Counted from the stretch's first letter, positions 24,782 to 32,065 are shown. The stretch: DNA of 64,000 nt from an uncultured Acetatifactor sp. (GCA_949840885.1 CATKYJ010000017.1:1-64000); one strand, 5' to 3'. Numbers and translations are program-made. The notes: generated from the letters alone by a model not told the origin.

Positions 24782-25858
24782 TCACTTCCCGCTATATTTC
24801 TTGGTGGCATTGTCAAAGTCAGAGACGAACAGGGCATCCTGCTTTACACGAAACGCCTCATATTCTTTAATTGCTAACTTATCAGCAACTTCCCGTGATA
24901 TAAAACCGGAATTATGGAGTATATCGTATTCGTTAAATTTTAAGAAAGAGTCCAATTTATCGACCCAGTCCTGCATTGACATCAATTTGTTGCGTTTGGC
25001 CTGGTTTTCTGCATAATCCAGATACATGGTCACGATATCGTTTAAGTCGGAGATCTCTTTTTGGGACAAGTAATTTTTTGAGATAGTGACATCTGACTTC
25101 AGTATCTTGCCGTCTGGCGCGTTTTTCCAAGTCATAAGCCCCATATGCTCTTTCGAACTGTTGGCTCTTGAATGTATGATTTCAGGAGCAGTTTTTTGTG
25201 TAACAGCAAAAATAAGTTTATTCTGGACTTTCTTAAAGAAAGTTTGGGTGAGCTCGCTGTTTTTGTCATAATCATAGCTGCACTGGGAATATATATCGGT
25301 GATTTTCTGATAGAACCTCCTTTCGCTGGCCCGTATCTCCTTGATGCGCTCCAATAATTCATCAAAATAGTCTTTCCCAAAGGCCTTTCCGTTTTTGAGC
25401 ATGTCGTCATTGATGACAAAACCTTTAATTATATATTCGCGCAATGTTTTGGTTGCCCATTGTCGAAATCTGGTTGCCTTTTTTGAATTTACTCTATAAC
25501 CAACTGAAATGATTGCATCAAGTGAATAATGCTTTACAGAACGAGAAACCCGCCTATTTCCCTCTGTTTGAACTACCGAAAAAAATTTGGTAGTTGAAAT
25601 TTCGTCTAATTCTTGATCTTTGTATATGTTTTTTAGATGCACTGAAATGTTATCTGTTGTACATCCAAATAATTCACCCATGGCTTTTGCATTTAACCAA
25701 AAGGTTTCTTCATAAAAATAGACAGATACAGATATGTCTTCATCGTCAGTCTGGTAAAATAGAACATTTCCCGCTTCTGGAAGAGAATCTAATTCGTTAT
25801 CCTCAATATGAAGCACATGTCTTCTTCGCATTGCCTCTAAATGCTGTTCAAAATCCAT
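24782..25858 (-). CDS. RhuM family protein
   Basis: A 358-residue protein matching the RhuM (virulence RhuM) family: IKHYSLDAIISVGYRVNS-type core (here VKHYSLDAIISVGYRVNS), KATRFRQWATKTLREYI, then a KGFVINDDMLKNG block and a Fic-like helical C-terminus. It is a cytoplasmic protein of uncertain biochemical role, common in prophages, genomic islands and defence-gene neighbourhoods. Here it sits in the lysogenic minus-strand block between toxin and repressor, so it is likely expressed from the prophage. GAGGAAAACT precedes ATG. A role in superinfection exclusion is plausible but unproven. Confidence 0.85.
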   Translation of the reverse strand: MDFEQHLEAMRRRHVLHIEDNELDSLPEAGNVLFYQTDDEDISVSVYFYEETFWLNAKAMGELFGCTTDNISVHLKNIYKDQELDEISTTKFFSVVQTEGNRRVSRSVKHYSLDAIISVGYRVNSKKATRFRQWATKTLREYIIKGFVINDDMLKNGKAFGKDYFDELLERIKEIRASERRFYQKITDIYSQCSYDYDKNSELTQTFFKKVQNKLIFAVTQKTAPEIIHSRANSSKEHMGLMTWKNAPDGKILKSDVTISKNYLSQKEISDLNDIVTMYLDYAENQAKRNKLMSMQDWVDKLDSFLKFNEYDILHNSGFISREVADKLAIKEYEAFRVKQDALFVSDFDNATKKYSGK

Positions 25859-26015
25859 AGTTTTCCTCTTTTCCGTAGACTTTAGTTACCCTGCTTAATG
25901 ACAATCAGCAATCTCATATTAATCTGTTCAGCTTATCGACCACTCTCCCCATGCATACGGAATCTTCTGTAAGAGGTATATTGTGATATCGGCATAGTGA
26001 TGCAGTAGGTGTTTG

Positions 26016-26684
26016 TCATTTATAGCATCTGCCGCAGGGAGTCTTTCCTTTGGCAATCGCCTCTTCCAAAGTCACTTGATAGGCATTATCCATCCCGCAG
26101 CCATTTTTCTTGTGGTATCTTTTGGCAGTATCGTCAATCCAGACCATCGTAGAGCTGCCATTATTGGGTGGCTCTGGCTGTTGGGGAAGAGCTGTGGGTA
26201 TTGGAGTAGGCTCTTCTGTAGGTATAGGAGCGGGCTGTGGTGTTGGAGCTTCTGTGGGTATAGGGGTAGGTGCTGGTGTGGGCTGTTGTGTAAGTTCTGG
26301 AGTAGGTATCGGAGTCTGGGTAGGCGCTTCAGTAGACTCCGGAGTGGGATTCATGGTAGGTGTTGAACTTGGCGTGGACGATGATGTCAAACCGGCCACG
26401 GGAGTCGGTGACGGCTCTACAGGTGTACTTTCTGCCAGTGCGTAACTACTACCAGGAGCTTCGGCGTTGATGGGGCTGGGAGCCTCTCTTTTTGGCGATG
26501 CATCGTCGTCCGATGTAAAACCGAAACCGATGAAGCTGATGACCAATGCAAGGACAGATATGCCAGCTAACTTAAACTTCTTTTTGGAGGAGCGTCTCTG
26601 GATGACTCTTATTAACCCCATTGTTAAGAATATTGGGATGCAAACTAGACTTGCCAGCGCAAGCAGTAAAAAAACAGTATCCAT
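26016..26684 (-). CDS. Membrane protein with Pro/Thr-rich stalk and C-terminal Cys domain
   Basis: A 222-residue protein with two N-terminal hydrophobic helices (about 3-24 and 39-57), a 110-residue linker of PTP/TPEP repeats, and a small C-terminal domain YHKKNGCGMDNAYQ...GKTPCGRC. The end resembles the short Cys/His module (YH---C, CGRC) found at the C-terminus of many Gram-positive surface or nuclease-associated proteins. It probably displays this module outside the membrane on a wall-spanning stalk. It lies in the lysogenic block, so it could be a surface-altering lysogenic-conversion gene. Start MDTVFLLL behind AAAGGGGAAATCACT; a start six codons earlier is possible. Confidence 0.75.
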   Translation of the reverse strand: MDTVFLLLALASLVCIPIFLTMGLIRVIQRRSSKKKFKLAGISVLALVISFIGFGFTSDDDASPKREAPSPINAEAPGSSYALAESTPVEPSPTPVAGLTSSSTPSSTPTMNPTPESTEAPTQTPIPTPELTQQPTPAPTPIPTEAPTPQPAPIPTEEPTPIPTALPQQPEPPNNGSSTMVWIDDTAKRYHKKNGCGMDNAYQVTLEEAIAKGKTPCGRCYK

Positions 26685-26726
26685 AGTGATTTCCCCTTTC
26701 ATTTGTTTCCTGCCAAACTTAAGTGT

Positions 26727-27389
26727 TTAGAACTTTGCCCTCAGTTCAACAACACGGCCAATAATCTTGACAGGCTTACTCTCAATCTCCTCATTGGTGA
26801 AGAAGATAGGTTCATATGACGGATTGTTCGATATGAGCTCTATACCATCCCGGTACTTGCGTAGTCTCTTACAGGTGGCATCCGTGCCGTTCACGGTAAC
26901 TATGACAATCTCTCCTGATTCTGCATCATCCTGCTGGCGCACGATAACGATATCTCCCTCGGACATCTTAGGCTCCATGCTGTTTCCATGAATCTGTAGG
27001 CCGAAGAATGTGCCGGTTTTGGCCAAATCCTCCGTGATTTCCTCTGTGTCGATGATTTCCTCTATGGCCTCGATGGGAACACCTGCGGCTACACGGCCCA
27101 GAACGTTGATGACGACACCCCCTTTCTTTTCAGGCTCTTTAGAGCTGACAAGAGTAACCTTTTGCCCACCGTCCATCATTTTAAGTAGTTCATCAAGTTC
27201 TATATTCATTGCAGACGCAATTTTCATAATCGATGGCAAGGTAGGAGCTATCGGTTTGCTATTTCTGGGATTAATCCCATTTTCTATCATAGAAATATAG
27301 CCTTTGCTCAAAGAGCAGCGTTTTGCAAATTCATCCATGCTTAGATTGTTATCTGCTCGATATTGCTTAACAATATTCCCGAGTGTCAT
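26727..27389 (-). CDS. CI/LexA-like prophage repressor (XRE-S24)
   Basis: A 220-residue repressor. Residues 5-60 form an XRE HTH (MDEFAKRCSLSKGYISMIENG). The C-terminal half is a LexA-type S24 peptidase with an Ala-Gly autocleavage site (VAAGVP), catalytic Ser in GNSMEP and Lys in ATCKRLRKY. RecA-stimulated self-cleavage would trigger induction, as in lambda CI. It diverges from the cro-like gene, with operator-like palindromes between. Start at MTLGNIVKQYR behind GGAGGAACG. Confidence 0.9.
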   Translation of the reverse strand: MTLGNIVKQYRADNNLSMDEFAKRCSLSKGYISMIENGINPRNSKPIAPTLPSIMKIASAMNIELDELLKMMDGGQKVTLVSSKEPEKKGGVVINVLGRVAAGVPIEAIEEIIDTEEITEDLAKTGTFFGLQIHGNSMEPKMSEGDIVIVRQQDDAESGEIVIVTVNGTDATCKRLRKYRDGIELISNNPSYEPIFFTNEEIESKPVKIIGRVVELRAKF

Positions 27390-27418
27390 TATGTGCGTTC
27401 CTCCATGTTGTTTAGTAT

Positions 27419-27517
27419 ATTGTACAGCCATAAATGAAAAAAGTCAACATTTTTGTTCAGCATACTTGACAAGAAAAAACAAGCGTGATATTATGCAGAT
27501 AGTTCAACATAATGAAC
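27419..27517. promoter_or_regulatory. CI/Cro switch: divergent promoters and operators
   Basis: Rightward promoter: TTGACA (27466-27471), 17 bp, TATTAT (27489-27494). Leftward repressor promoter: TTGACT (27447-27442), 17 bp, TACAAT (27424-27419). Operator-like GTTCAACATAATGAAC (27502-27517, symmetrical GTTCA-N6-TGAAC) and GTTCAGCATACTTGAC (27455-27470, overlapping the rightward -35) share a consensus. A third related site GTTCAACATATCAAAC lies at 27731-27746 after cro. Confidence 0.75.
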
Positions 27518-27536
27518 GAAAGGAGATGGAAAGAAA

Positions 27537-27728
27537 TTGCAGTACAAAATTAAAGAGCAGAGGGATAAATTAGGAATGTCTCAAGCGGAGCTGGCGGAAC
27601 AATCACGAGTATCCAGAACTATTATTTCTGGATTGGAAAGTGGAAGTATTAAGGTTACTACTACAGAAACCTTGCTGAAAATTGCAAAAGTCTTAAAATG
27701 TAATGTCGCAGATATTTTTTTGGAGTAA
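27537..27728 (+). CDS. Cro-like XRE regulator
   Basis: A 63-residue single HTH protein: YKIKEQRDKLGMSQAELAEQ then SRVSRTIISGLESG. The start is TTG behind AAAGGAGATGGAAAGAAA. It lies just right of the operators and divergent from the repressor, so it is the lytic-side Cro counterpart. Confidence 0.85.
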   Translation: MQYKIKEQRDKLGMSQAELAEQSRVSRTIISGLESGSIKVTTTETLLKIAKVLKCNVADIFLE

Positions 27729-27730
27729 AA

Positions 27731-27746
27731 GTTCAACATATCAAAC
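27731..27746 (+). promoter_or_regulatory. Third repressor operator-like site
   Basis: GTTCAACATATCAAAC differs by only a few bases from GTTCAACATAATGAAC in the switch region and precedes the next early gene. Confidence 0.5.
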
Positions 27747-27774
27747 GAATGACATAGAGAGGAGGTGAGGACGG

Positions 27775-27969
27775 ATGGTTAAAGTAAGAGAAGCGTGTGA
27801 ATCTGAATGTCCTGGAATGCACACGCCATTGTTTACAGAAATGGAGCTTGGCAGGGCAGAAGCCATTGCATCGGCCCTTGACGGGCTTGATGTCTATTCT
27901 GCCCAGCGGCTCCTGAATAAGATGATGACATATCTGTTATTGACAACATTTCGGGCAACTACGGATTAA
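27775..27969 (+). CDS. Small phage protein, 64 aa, unknown
   Basis: An acidic soluble peptide (TEMELGRAEAIASALDGLDVYSAQRLLNK) with a strong GAGGAGGTGAGGACGG binding site. That binding-site stretch is the same as the right end of the four repeats downstream, so this gene may belong to the same cassette family. No family recognised. Confidence 0.6.
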   Translation: MVKVREACESECPGMHTPLFTEMELGRAEAIASALDGLDVYSAQRLLNKMMTYLLLTTFRATTD

Positions 27970-28124
27970 TCAGGTAGTCGAAGAAATTGTCATATGCAGA
28001 TTTGTACATTTCGAATACAGAGTATTCGTCGTACTCTCTGTCAGAATCTTGATGTGACTGATCAATTTTCTGTTTAATAAAGAGTAACGCTAAGTCATGT
28101 GCACGCTGTTCAAACTTATCCATA
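27959..28124 (-). pseudogene. Frameshifted small gene of the cassette array
   Basis: ATG behind AAAGGAGACTTTGT opens MDKFEQRAHDLALLF and then stops after a run of four T. One base less at that run would continue into a plausible acidic tail (IDQSHQDSDREYDEYSVF to TAG at 27959). Either a real frameshift mutation or a homopolymer error. It converges with the preceding gene, as other cassette genes do. Confidence 0.4.
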
Positions 28125-28144
28125 CAAAGTCTCCTTTCTTTTGC

Positions 28145-28248
28145 ACTCGGCCATGGCAGTGGCCTGTACTACCAGTATAAAGGAAAGGGGACGGAATAGC
28201 AAGACGAACATGTGGGCGGATGCCAGTATAGGGAGGAGGTGAGGACGG
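28145..28248. repeat. Cassette repeat, copy 1
   Basis: About 104 bp from ACTCGGCCATGGCAGTGGCC to the GGAGGAGGTGAGGACGG binding site. It carries a minus-strand promoter TTGCTA-17-TATACT (28202-28174), a GGCCA/TGGCC hairpin, and two CCAGTATA boxes. Small genes diverge from both ends. Confidence 0.85.
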
Positions 28249-28416
28249 ATGAAAGGAAACCAATTACTTATGAGAGTCTCCGTAGATAAGGACAGCTTAT
28301 TGGGGAAAGTAGCGGCCATAGAAAAGAAAGCGGAGGATCTGAGATTTGAGGCCATGTGTTTAAGGGAGGCGATATCTTGCAGCCAGTGTGATGAGGAGGA
28401 AAAGCCCGAAGAGTGA
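28249..28416 (+). CDS. Cassette gene: 55-aa protein, unknown
   Basis: It reads out of repeat copy 1. The protein begins MKGNQLLMRVSVDKDSLL and has a helical, coiled-coil-like centre (AAIEKKAEDLRFEAM) and a short CSQC pair before an acidic tail. It may be a small DNA- or protein-binding factor. Binding site GGAGGTGAGGACGG is part of the repeat. Confidence 0.6.
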   Translation: MKGNQLLMRVSVDKDSLLGKVAAIEKKAEDLRFEAMCLREAISCSQCDEEEKPEE

Positions 28417-28432
28417 ACTCCGGGCCATAATG

Positions 28433-28609
28433 CTAGACAGCATCTTCACGACCGTACAATTTTTCTCGGGTAGATTTCACGGCGTTCTGGATGGCTTGGG
28501 CAAGGACAGTGGTCTTCTCGTCTAAAAAGCCATCAAGATGTGTTTCTATCTCATTGTACAGTTCTGAAGACAAGGTATCCAGCATTTCACATACCTCATT
28601 CTTCTGCAT
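28433..28609 (-). CDS. Cassette gene: 58-aa protein, unknown
   Basis: It reads leftward from repeat copy 2 with AAAGGAGTATCTT before ATG. It is an amphipathic helical protein (MLDTLSSELYNEIETHLDGF, then AQAIQNAVKSTREKLYG), soluble and acidic. It converges with the preceding plus-strand cassette gene. Confidence 0.6.
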   Translation of the reverse strand: MQKNEVCEMLDTLSSELYNEIETHLDGFLDEKTTVLAQAIQNAVKSTREKLYGREDAV

Positions 28610-28629
28610 AAGATACTCCTTTCTTCTGT

Positions 28630-28732
28630 ACTCGGCCATGGCAGTGGCCTGTACCACCAGTATAAAGGAGATGGGAGGGAATAGCAAGACGGACATGTGG
28701 GAGGATGCCAGTATAGGGAGGAGGTGAGGAAA
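28630..28732. repeat. Cassette repeat, copy 2
   Basis: The same unit as at 28145 with a few substitutions (for example GGAGATGGGAGG in the middle). The binding-site end is GGGAGGAGGTGAGGAAAG. Confidence 0.85.
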
Positions 28733-28733
28733 G

Positions 28734-28844
28734 TTGAGGGAAAAAATCATAGATTTTCTCAACGAAGTAAAACTCCCGGTATTAGGAGGAATTATCGGGA
28801 GTTTTATCGGGATGACACTAGCTAAGCTGATAGGAATATTGTGA
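28734..28844 (+). CDS. Cassette gene: 36-aa small membrane protein
   Basis: TTG start right after the repeat binding site. The peptide REKIIDFLNEVKLPVLGG followed by a Gly-rich transmembrane helix (GSFIGMTLAKLIGIL) looks like a small inner-membrane peptide. It overlaps the convergent gene on the other strand by 23 bp. Function unknown. Confidence 0.5.
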   Translation: MREKIIDFLNEVKLPVLGGIIGSFIGMTLAKLIGIL

Positions 28845-29163
28845 TTAAGGTGGTTATGATAGCAATCACAATCGGAAGGACAATCTGGAGCAAAACAAAT
28901 CGGCCATTAAACCATTGCCTTGACTCAACTTCCGCAGCGCCTTTTCCTGTCAGAGTCAGAATACATCTGTCGGGGATTGGGCCTCCAAAAATAGGCTTGT
29001 TAATACCGGAGACAATTGTGAGATAGTCGCTTGACAGCATGCCCCTGATTACCTCAGGGATATCGGAGCGATTCTTGAAATGGTTTTTGAGGTTTGCAAA
29101 TGATACAGCTCTTTTGGAGTAGATGTAGCGGAAGATTTTCAGGTCATCTTTTAGGGGTTCCAT
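28822..29163 (-). CDS. Cassette gene: winged-helix-like protein with C-terminal membrane anchor
   Basis: A 113-residue protein. Residues 1-75 (LKIFRYIYSKRAVSFANLKN, then IPEVIRGMLSSDYLTIV and ILTLTGKGAAEVE) look like a winged-helix fold. Residues 88-112 are a hydrophobic helix (VLLQIVLPIVIAIITTLIT). It is a tail-anchored protein, perhaps a membrane-tethered sensor. It reads leftward from repeat copy 3. Confidence 0.6.
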   Translation of the reverse strand: MEPLKDDLKIFRYIYSKRAVSFANLKNHFKNRSDIPEVIRGMLSSDYLTIVSGINKPIFGGPIPDRCILTLTGKGAAEVESRQWFNGRFVLLQIVLPIVIAIITTLITIFLSA

Positions 29164-29183
29164 ATGTACCCTCCTTAAACGGT

Positions 29184-29287
29184 ACTCGGCCATGGCAGTG
29201 GCCTGTACTACCAGTATAAGGGAAAGGGGAGGGAATAGCAAGATGAACATGTGGTCGAATGCCGGTATAGGGAGGGGGTGAGGACGG
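29184..29287. repeat. Cassette repeat, copy 3
   Basis: The same unit, most diverged near the centre (GATGAACATGTGGTCGAATG) and with GGAGGGGGTGAGGACGG at the right end. Confidence 0.85.
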
Positions 29288-29440
29288 ATGGAAAATGTGG
29301 ACAAGACAATAGAGGCTCTTTGCAGCAAGATTCAAAAACTCATGGATGATGGTCGTGACTATGTGGTAGTTGTGGAAATGACAAAGGCACTGGCAGAATT
29401 AGTCACTGCCAGTGCGCATGTCCGCACTCAGAAGCCATAA
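29288..29440 (+). CDS. Cassette gene: 50-aa protein, unknown
   Basis: It reads rightward from repeat copy 3. A soluble helical peptide (TIEALCSKIQKLMDDGRDY then VVVVEMTKALAELVTASAHV). No family recognised. Confidence 0.55.
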   Translation: MENVDKTIEALCSKIQKLMDDGRDYVVVVEMTKALAELVTASAHVRTQKP

Positions 29441-29442
29441 AT

Positions 29443-29601
29443 TTACATGTTATCGAGAGCATGGATGGTTGAGTATATTTTCTTTAATGCATTGGTAAAA
29501 TCTTCGGTTGTTGCTGCTGAAGTGCGTTCAGCGGCATTCCATGATTTTATATACTCAATAGTTGCTTCGACAGCTAATTCCTTGTCAGTTTTTCTTTCCA
29601 T
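29443..29601 (-). CDS. Cassette gene: 52-aa protein, unknown
   Basis: It reads leftward from repeat copy 4 (AAGGAGGATTTCCTC before ATG). A highly charged start MERKTDKELAVEATIEYIKS and a helical end NALKKIYSTIHALDNM. It ends 2 bp from the convergent gene. Confidence 0.55.
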   Translation of the reverse strand: MERKTDKELAVEATIEYIKSWNAAERTSAATTEDFTNALKKIYSTIHALDNM

Positions 29602-29624
29602 GAGGAAATCCTCCTTTCTTCGGT

Positions 29625-29727
29625 ACTCGGCCATGGCAGTGGCCTGTACTACCAGTATAAGGGAAAGGGGAGGGAATAGCAAGACGAACATGTGGGCGGA
29701 TGTCAGTATAGGGAGGAGGTGAGAGCC
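29625..29727. repeat. Cassette repeat, copy 4
   Basis: The same unit; the right end is GGGAGGAGGTGAGAGCC. It closes the array. Confidence 0.85.
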
Positions 29728-29907
29728 ATGTGGGCTGCATTGTTGCTGATTGTAGTAATTATCTGCGCAACAATTATTGCGGGAATATACATCTATTATT
29801 GTAGCGAAAATCAAGTTGGATTGTTTGAAAACCATAAATACAATGAACGAATTAACAAGATAGAAAAACAGATAAGAGAGATGGAAGAGAAAATTTTCTT
29901 GGAGTAG
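29728..29907 (+). CDS. Cassette gene: 59-aa membrane protein with coiled coil
   Basis: Starts MWAALLLIVVIICATIIAGI, a transmembrane helix with the N-terminus outside or in the membrane. A charged coiled coil follows (NERINKIEKQIREMEEKIF). The layout resembles small phage membrane proteins that act on the host envelope. It reads out of repeat copy 4 and ends the array. Function unknown. Confidence 0.6.
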   Translation: MWAALLLIVVIICATIIAGIYIYYCSENQVGLFENHKYNERINKIEKQIREMEEKIFLE

Positions 29908-30013
29908 AGGGGAGGGTCAAGGGACAGCAACGAAAACTTAGAGAGATTTCAGAAAGTGATACGAACAGAGTGACATTGAGGGTGTGAACGAATTTATAGG
30001 ATGGAGGTGTCAT

Positions 30014-30232
30014 ATGGTCTATCCCAAACCATTCATGAGGTTACAGGAACTGCGGGAGATGGGACTTCCGAACGAATTCCTGCAGGAGGCTTATAGGTCC
30101 AAAGGGCAGACATTCGCCCAGAAGATTAATCCGGTGAAGAGGAATAGCCCGATTGTCTTTGATACCGAAAATTTTGAGAAGTGGAGGATCAACCGTTGTA
30201 AGGCGGAGAATGCAGGAATTCAGAGGGCATGA
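30014..30232 (+). CDS. Small phage HTH/excisionase-like protein, 72 aa
   Basis: MVYPKPFMRLQELREMGLP suggests an N-terminal MerR/Xis-type helix-turn-helix that skips the usual first strand. The end VFDTENFEKWRINRC resembles the C-terminal helix of excisionase-like proteins. No other Xis candidate is evident in this prophage, so it could be the excisionase. GGATGGAGGTGTCAT precedes ATG. Confidence 0.55.
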   Translation: MVYPKPFMRLQELREMGLPNEFLQEAYRSKGQTFAQKINPVKRNSPIVFDTENFEKWRINRCKAENAGIQRA

Positions 30233-30256
30233 AAAAGGAAAGGAGGGCGAGTAAGG

Positions 30257-30448
30257 ATGGGAATCAACCTGGACAGGGTGACGGTGCAGGACTGCATCGA
30301 GATGTGCGACCGGAAAGGCTTCATGGCGATCCTGGGCAACGGGCGACTGCTTGGGTTCCGGGCAGAACTGAAAGGGAAATCCCCCACAGCTGGCCATGAA
30401 CCAGTGCAGGGGAAGATGGCAAAACGGATATCTATGCTTCCATTATAA
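30257..30448 (+). CDS. Phage protein, 63 aa, unknown
   Basis: A soluble basic protein (VTVQDCIEMCDRKGFMAIL, then GNGRLLGFRAELKGKSP) behind AAAGGAGGGCGAGTAAGG. No recognised domain. It is the first of a tightly packed early operon that runs to about 38.4 kb. Confidence 0.6.
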   Translation: MGINLDRVTVQDCIEMCDRKGFMAILGNGRLLGFRAELKGKSPTAGHEPVQGKMAKRISMLPL

Positions 30449-30469
30449 GGACATGGAGGGGAAAAGTCA

Positions 30470-30973
30470 ATGGGAAGATTGTACGCAGACATGACAGACT
30501 CAGACCTGAGGCAGACATGGGAGGAATCCATGGACTGGGAAGTGATACGCCTATTGGAACATGAGATGGCAATGCGCTACATGCATAAGGCAACGGTGGG
30601 CAGCAGGCATGACTACCTGACGGAGAAGTTCCTGCAGATGCCCGCCCGGTTCGTGGAGGCTTGCGGCAGGAAAGAATGGTACCGGGCAAAGTACATCTAT
30701 GACAGCGCCATTGTGATAGGCCTGTTCCTGGAACTGCCGGAACCCGTCCGGGATCAGGTCTTTGGCAGCAGGCAGCATGAGGAGGTCATAGATGGCATGT
30801 TCCCGGAAAGGCTGCTGGAACGGACAATGAAAGAGTGCGTCATAAAGAACAGGCTGGGGTTTGAATGCGTGGTATACCGGATCCCCGGAGAGGTAGGTTT
30901 TTATGGAGCCAGGCGGGAACCTGGCACCAGCCATATGCCGGCTGAAGCGAACCCGGCGTACCATGCAAAATGA
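30470..30973 (+). CDS. Phage protein, 167 aa, unknown
   Basis: A soluble protein with helices at the N-terminus (MTDSDLRQTWEESMDWEVI) and aromatic-rich segments such as GRKEWYRAKYIYDSAIVIG. It is conserved in style with accessory early proteins of Lachnospiraceae phages. Genes before and after are in the same direction with short gaps, so it is in the early operon. No function assigned. Confidence 0.6.
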   Translation: MGRLYADMTDSDLRQTWEESMDWEVIRLLEHEMAMRYMHKATVGSRHDYLTEKFLQMPARFVEACGRKEWYRAKYIYDSAIVIGLFLELPEPVRDQVFGSRQHEEVIDGMFPERLLERTMKECVIKNRLGFECVVYRIPGEVGFYGARREPGTSHMPAEANPAYHAK

Positions 30974-30992
30974 ATCCGGAAAGAGGGCATGG

Positions 30993-31529
30993 ATGACAAC
31001 GGTGGACATCTATATAGGAACCACCCTGCGGGGATCGGCAAAGGGCACCGGGAAAGGAATATACATCATGCGGGCCCACCTGGCGGAGGGCAGGGTACAC
31101 GAGAGGATGGCGGCAGTGGAGATCGGAGGGGCCACAGAGAGCCGGCTGGCGCTGTACTGCCTAAGGGACAGTCTGGCCAGATTCCGGTACGCCTGCGATG
31201 TGGTGGTATACACGGAATGCACCTATGTGGCCGCCGCCGTCAACAGCCAGTGGTCGGAAGTCTGGCGGGAGAGCGGATGGATTACGGGCAGGGGAACAAG
31301 GGTAAAGGATTCCGGCCTGTGGAGGGACATATTATGGCATCTGGAGGACACCGGCCATGCGCTCCGGGTCGTACCAGGGAAGCATGAGTTCAGTTCCTGG
31401 GCACGGGCAAACCTGCCCAGACTGTATGCTCCCAGAGACATCTTCGGGGAAGTGGATGGGGAGGCCCTAAATCCTGTAGCTTACAGGACCGGGGCGCATC
31501 CGGCAATGTCCTGGCACGGAGAGGACTGA
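30993..31529 (+). CDS. RNase H-like protein
   Basis: A 178-residue protein with an RNase H fold pattern: first strand with Asp (TTVDIYIGTTLRG), a second strand hairpin (GIYIMRAHL), a helix beginning ESRLALYCLRDSLARFR, a strand VVVYTECTYVAAAVN with an acidic residue, and a final helix. Such proteins could remove RNA primers or process hybrids during phage replication. The catalytic set looks plausible but is divergent. Start MTTVDIY behind AAAGAGGGC. Confidence 0.6.
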   Translation: MTTVDIYIGTTLRGSAKGTGKGIYIMRAHLAEGRVHERMAAVEIGGATESRLALYCLRDSLARFRYACDVVVYTECTYVAAAVNSQWSEVWRESGWITGRGTRVKDSGLWRDILWHLEDTGHALRVVPGKHEFSSWARANLPRLYAPRDIFGEVDGEALNPVAYRTGAHPAMSWHGED

Positions 31530-31533
31530 GGGG

Positions 31534-31553
31534 AGGTTGCACTGGTGCAACCT
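31534..31553. promoter_or_regulatory. Palindrome AGGTTGCAC-TG-GTGCAACCT
   Basis: A perfect 20-bp palindrome in the short gap before the next gene. Its core GTTGCAC(T/C)GGTGCAAC recurs at 39219-39242 and 47766-47783. Confidence 0.5.
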
Positions 31554-31570
31554 TTGAAAGGAGAAATAAA

Positions 31571-32065
31571 ATGGAACGTAAATTTGGAGTGTTTGACACT
31601 GTAGAGGAACTGAACAGGGCAGCAGCGGCCCAGAAAGCGGAGGGGGACACGGAGGCCCTGTTCGCCCTGGCGGCGGAAAACGGGATCGGCCAGGAGGACG
31701 TGGAGGACTACCTGGAGGGGTATGCGGACGAACTTGCCACGCCGCTGATGGCCGCCCTGGGGAAGCTTGACATGGAGGCAGCAGAACTGCAGCTGAAGAG
31801 CCAGCTGGCGGACTGGAAAGACCAGATTGCGGCCATGTGCGGGGAAAGCGAGGAACTGTGCAGGGCAGTGTTCCGCCCGGACAGGGAAATCGCACAGGTG
31901 CTGGCAGCCGGGATAAAGCATGCATCGCAGAACAGGGTGTATGTCCCGGACAGGGTTGTGGAGATTGCGGGCCTGCCGCACAGGATTCCGATCGGGATGA
32001 CCGGCAGGGACGAACTGAGGAGGATTGTGGAGAGGTACTATCTCGGAAAGGATACCGCGGCATGA
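31571..32065 (+). CDS. Conserved phage/ICE protein, 164 aa, unknown
   Basis: An acidic Ala/Glu-rich helical protein starting MERKFGVFDTVEELNRAAA, with GIGQEDVEDYLEGYADELAT and a C-terminus GMTGRDELRRIVERYYLG. The type is frequent in Clostridia mobile elements, next to PcfJ-like genes as here, but I cannot name a function. AAAGGAGAAATAAA precedes the start. It overlaps the next gene by 4 bp. Confidence 0.65.
   Translation: MERKFGVFDTVEELNRAAAAQKAEGDTEALFALAAENGIGQEDVEDYLEGYADELATPLMAALGKLDMEAAELQLKSQLADWKDQIAAMCGESEELCRAVFRPDREIAQVLAAGIKHASQNRVYVPDRVVEIAGLPHRIPIGMTGRDELRRIVERYYLGKDTAA

Noticed and set aside
28145..29727. CRISPR-like array
   Set aside because: The repeats are about 104 bp, spaced 450-550 bp apart with coding sequence between, and contain promoters and binding sites. 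No short regular spacers and no cas genes.
31837..32061. Long N-terminal extension of the 32062 gene
   Set aside because: The extension overlaps the preceding gene in another frame, is low-complexity in composition, and the ATG at 32062 overlaps the previous stop as expected for coupled genes.
31571..32065. Anti-CRISPR protein
   Set aside because: The gene is in a phage early region and of suitable size, but I could not match it to a specific anti-CRISPR family, so it stays unassigned.
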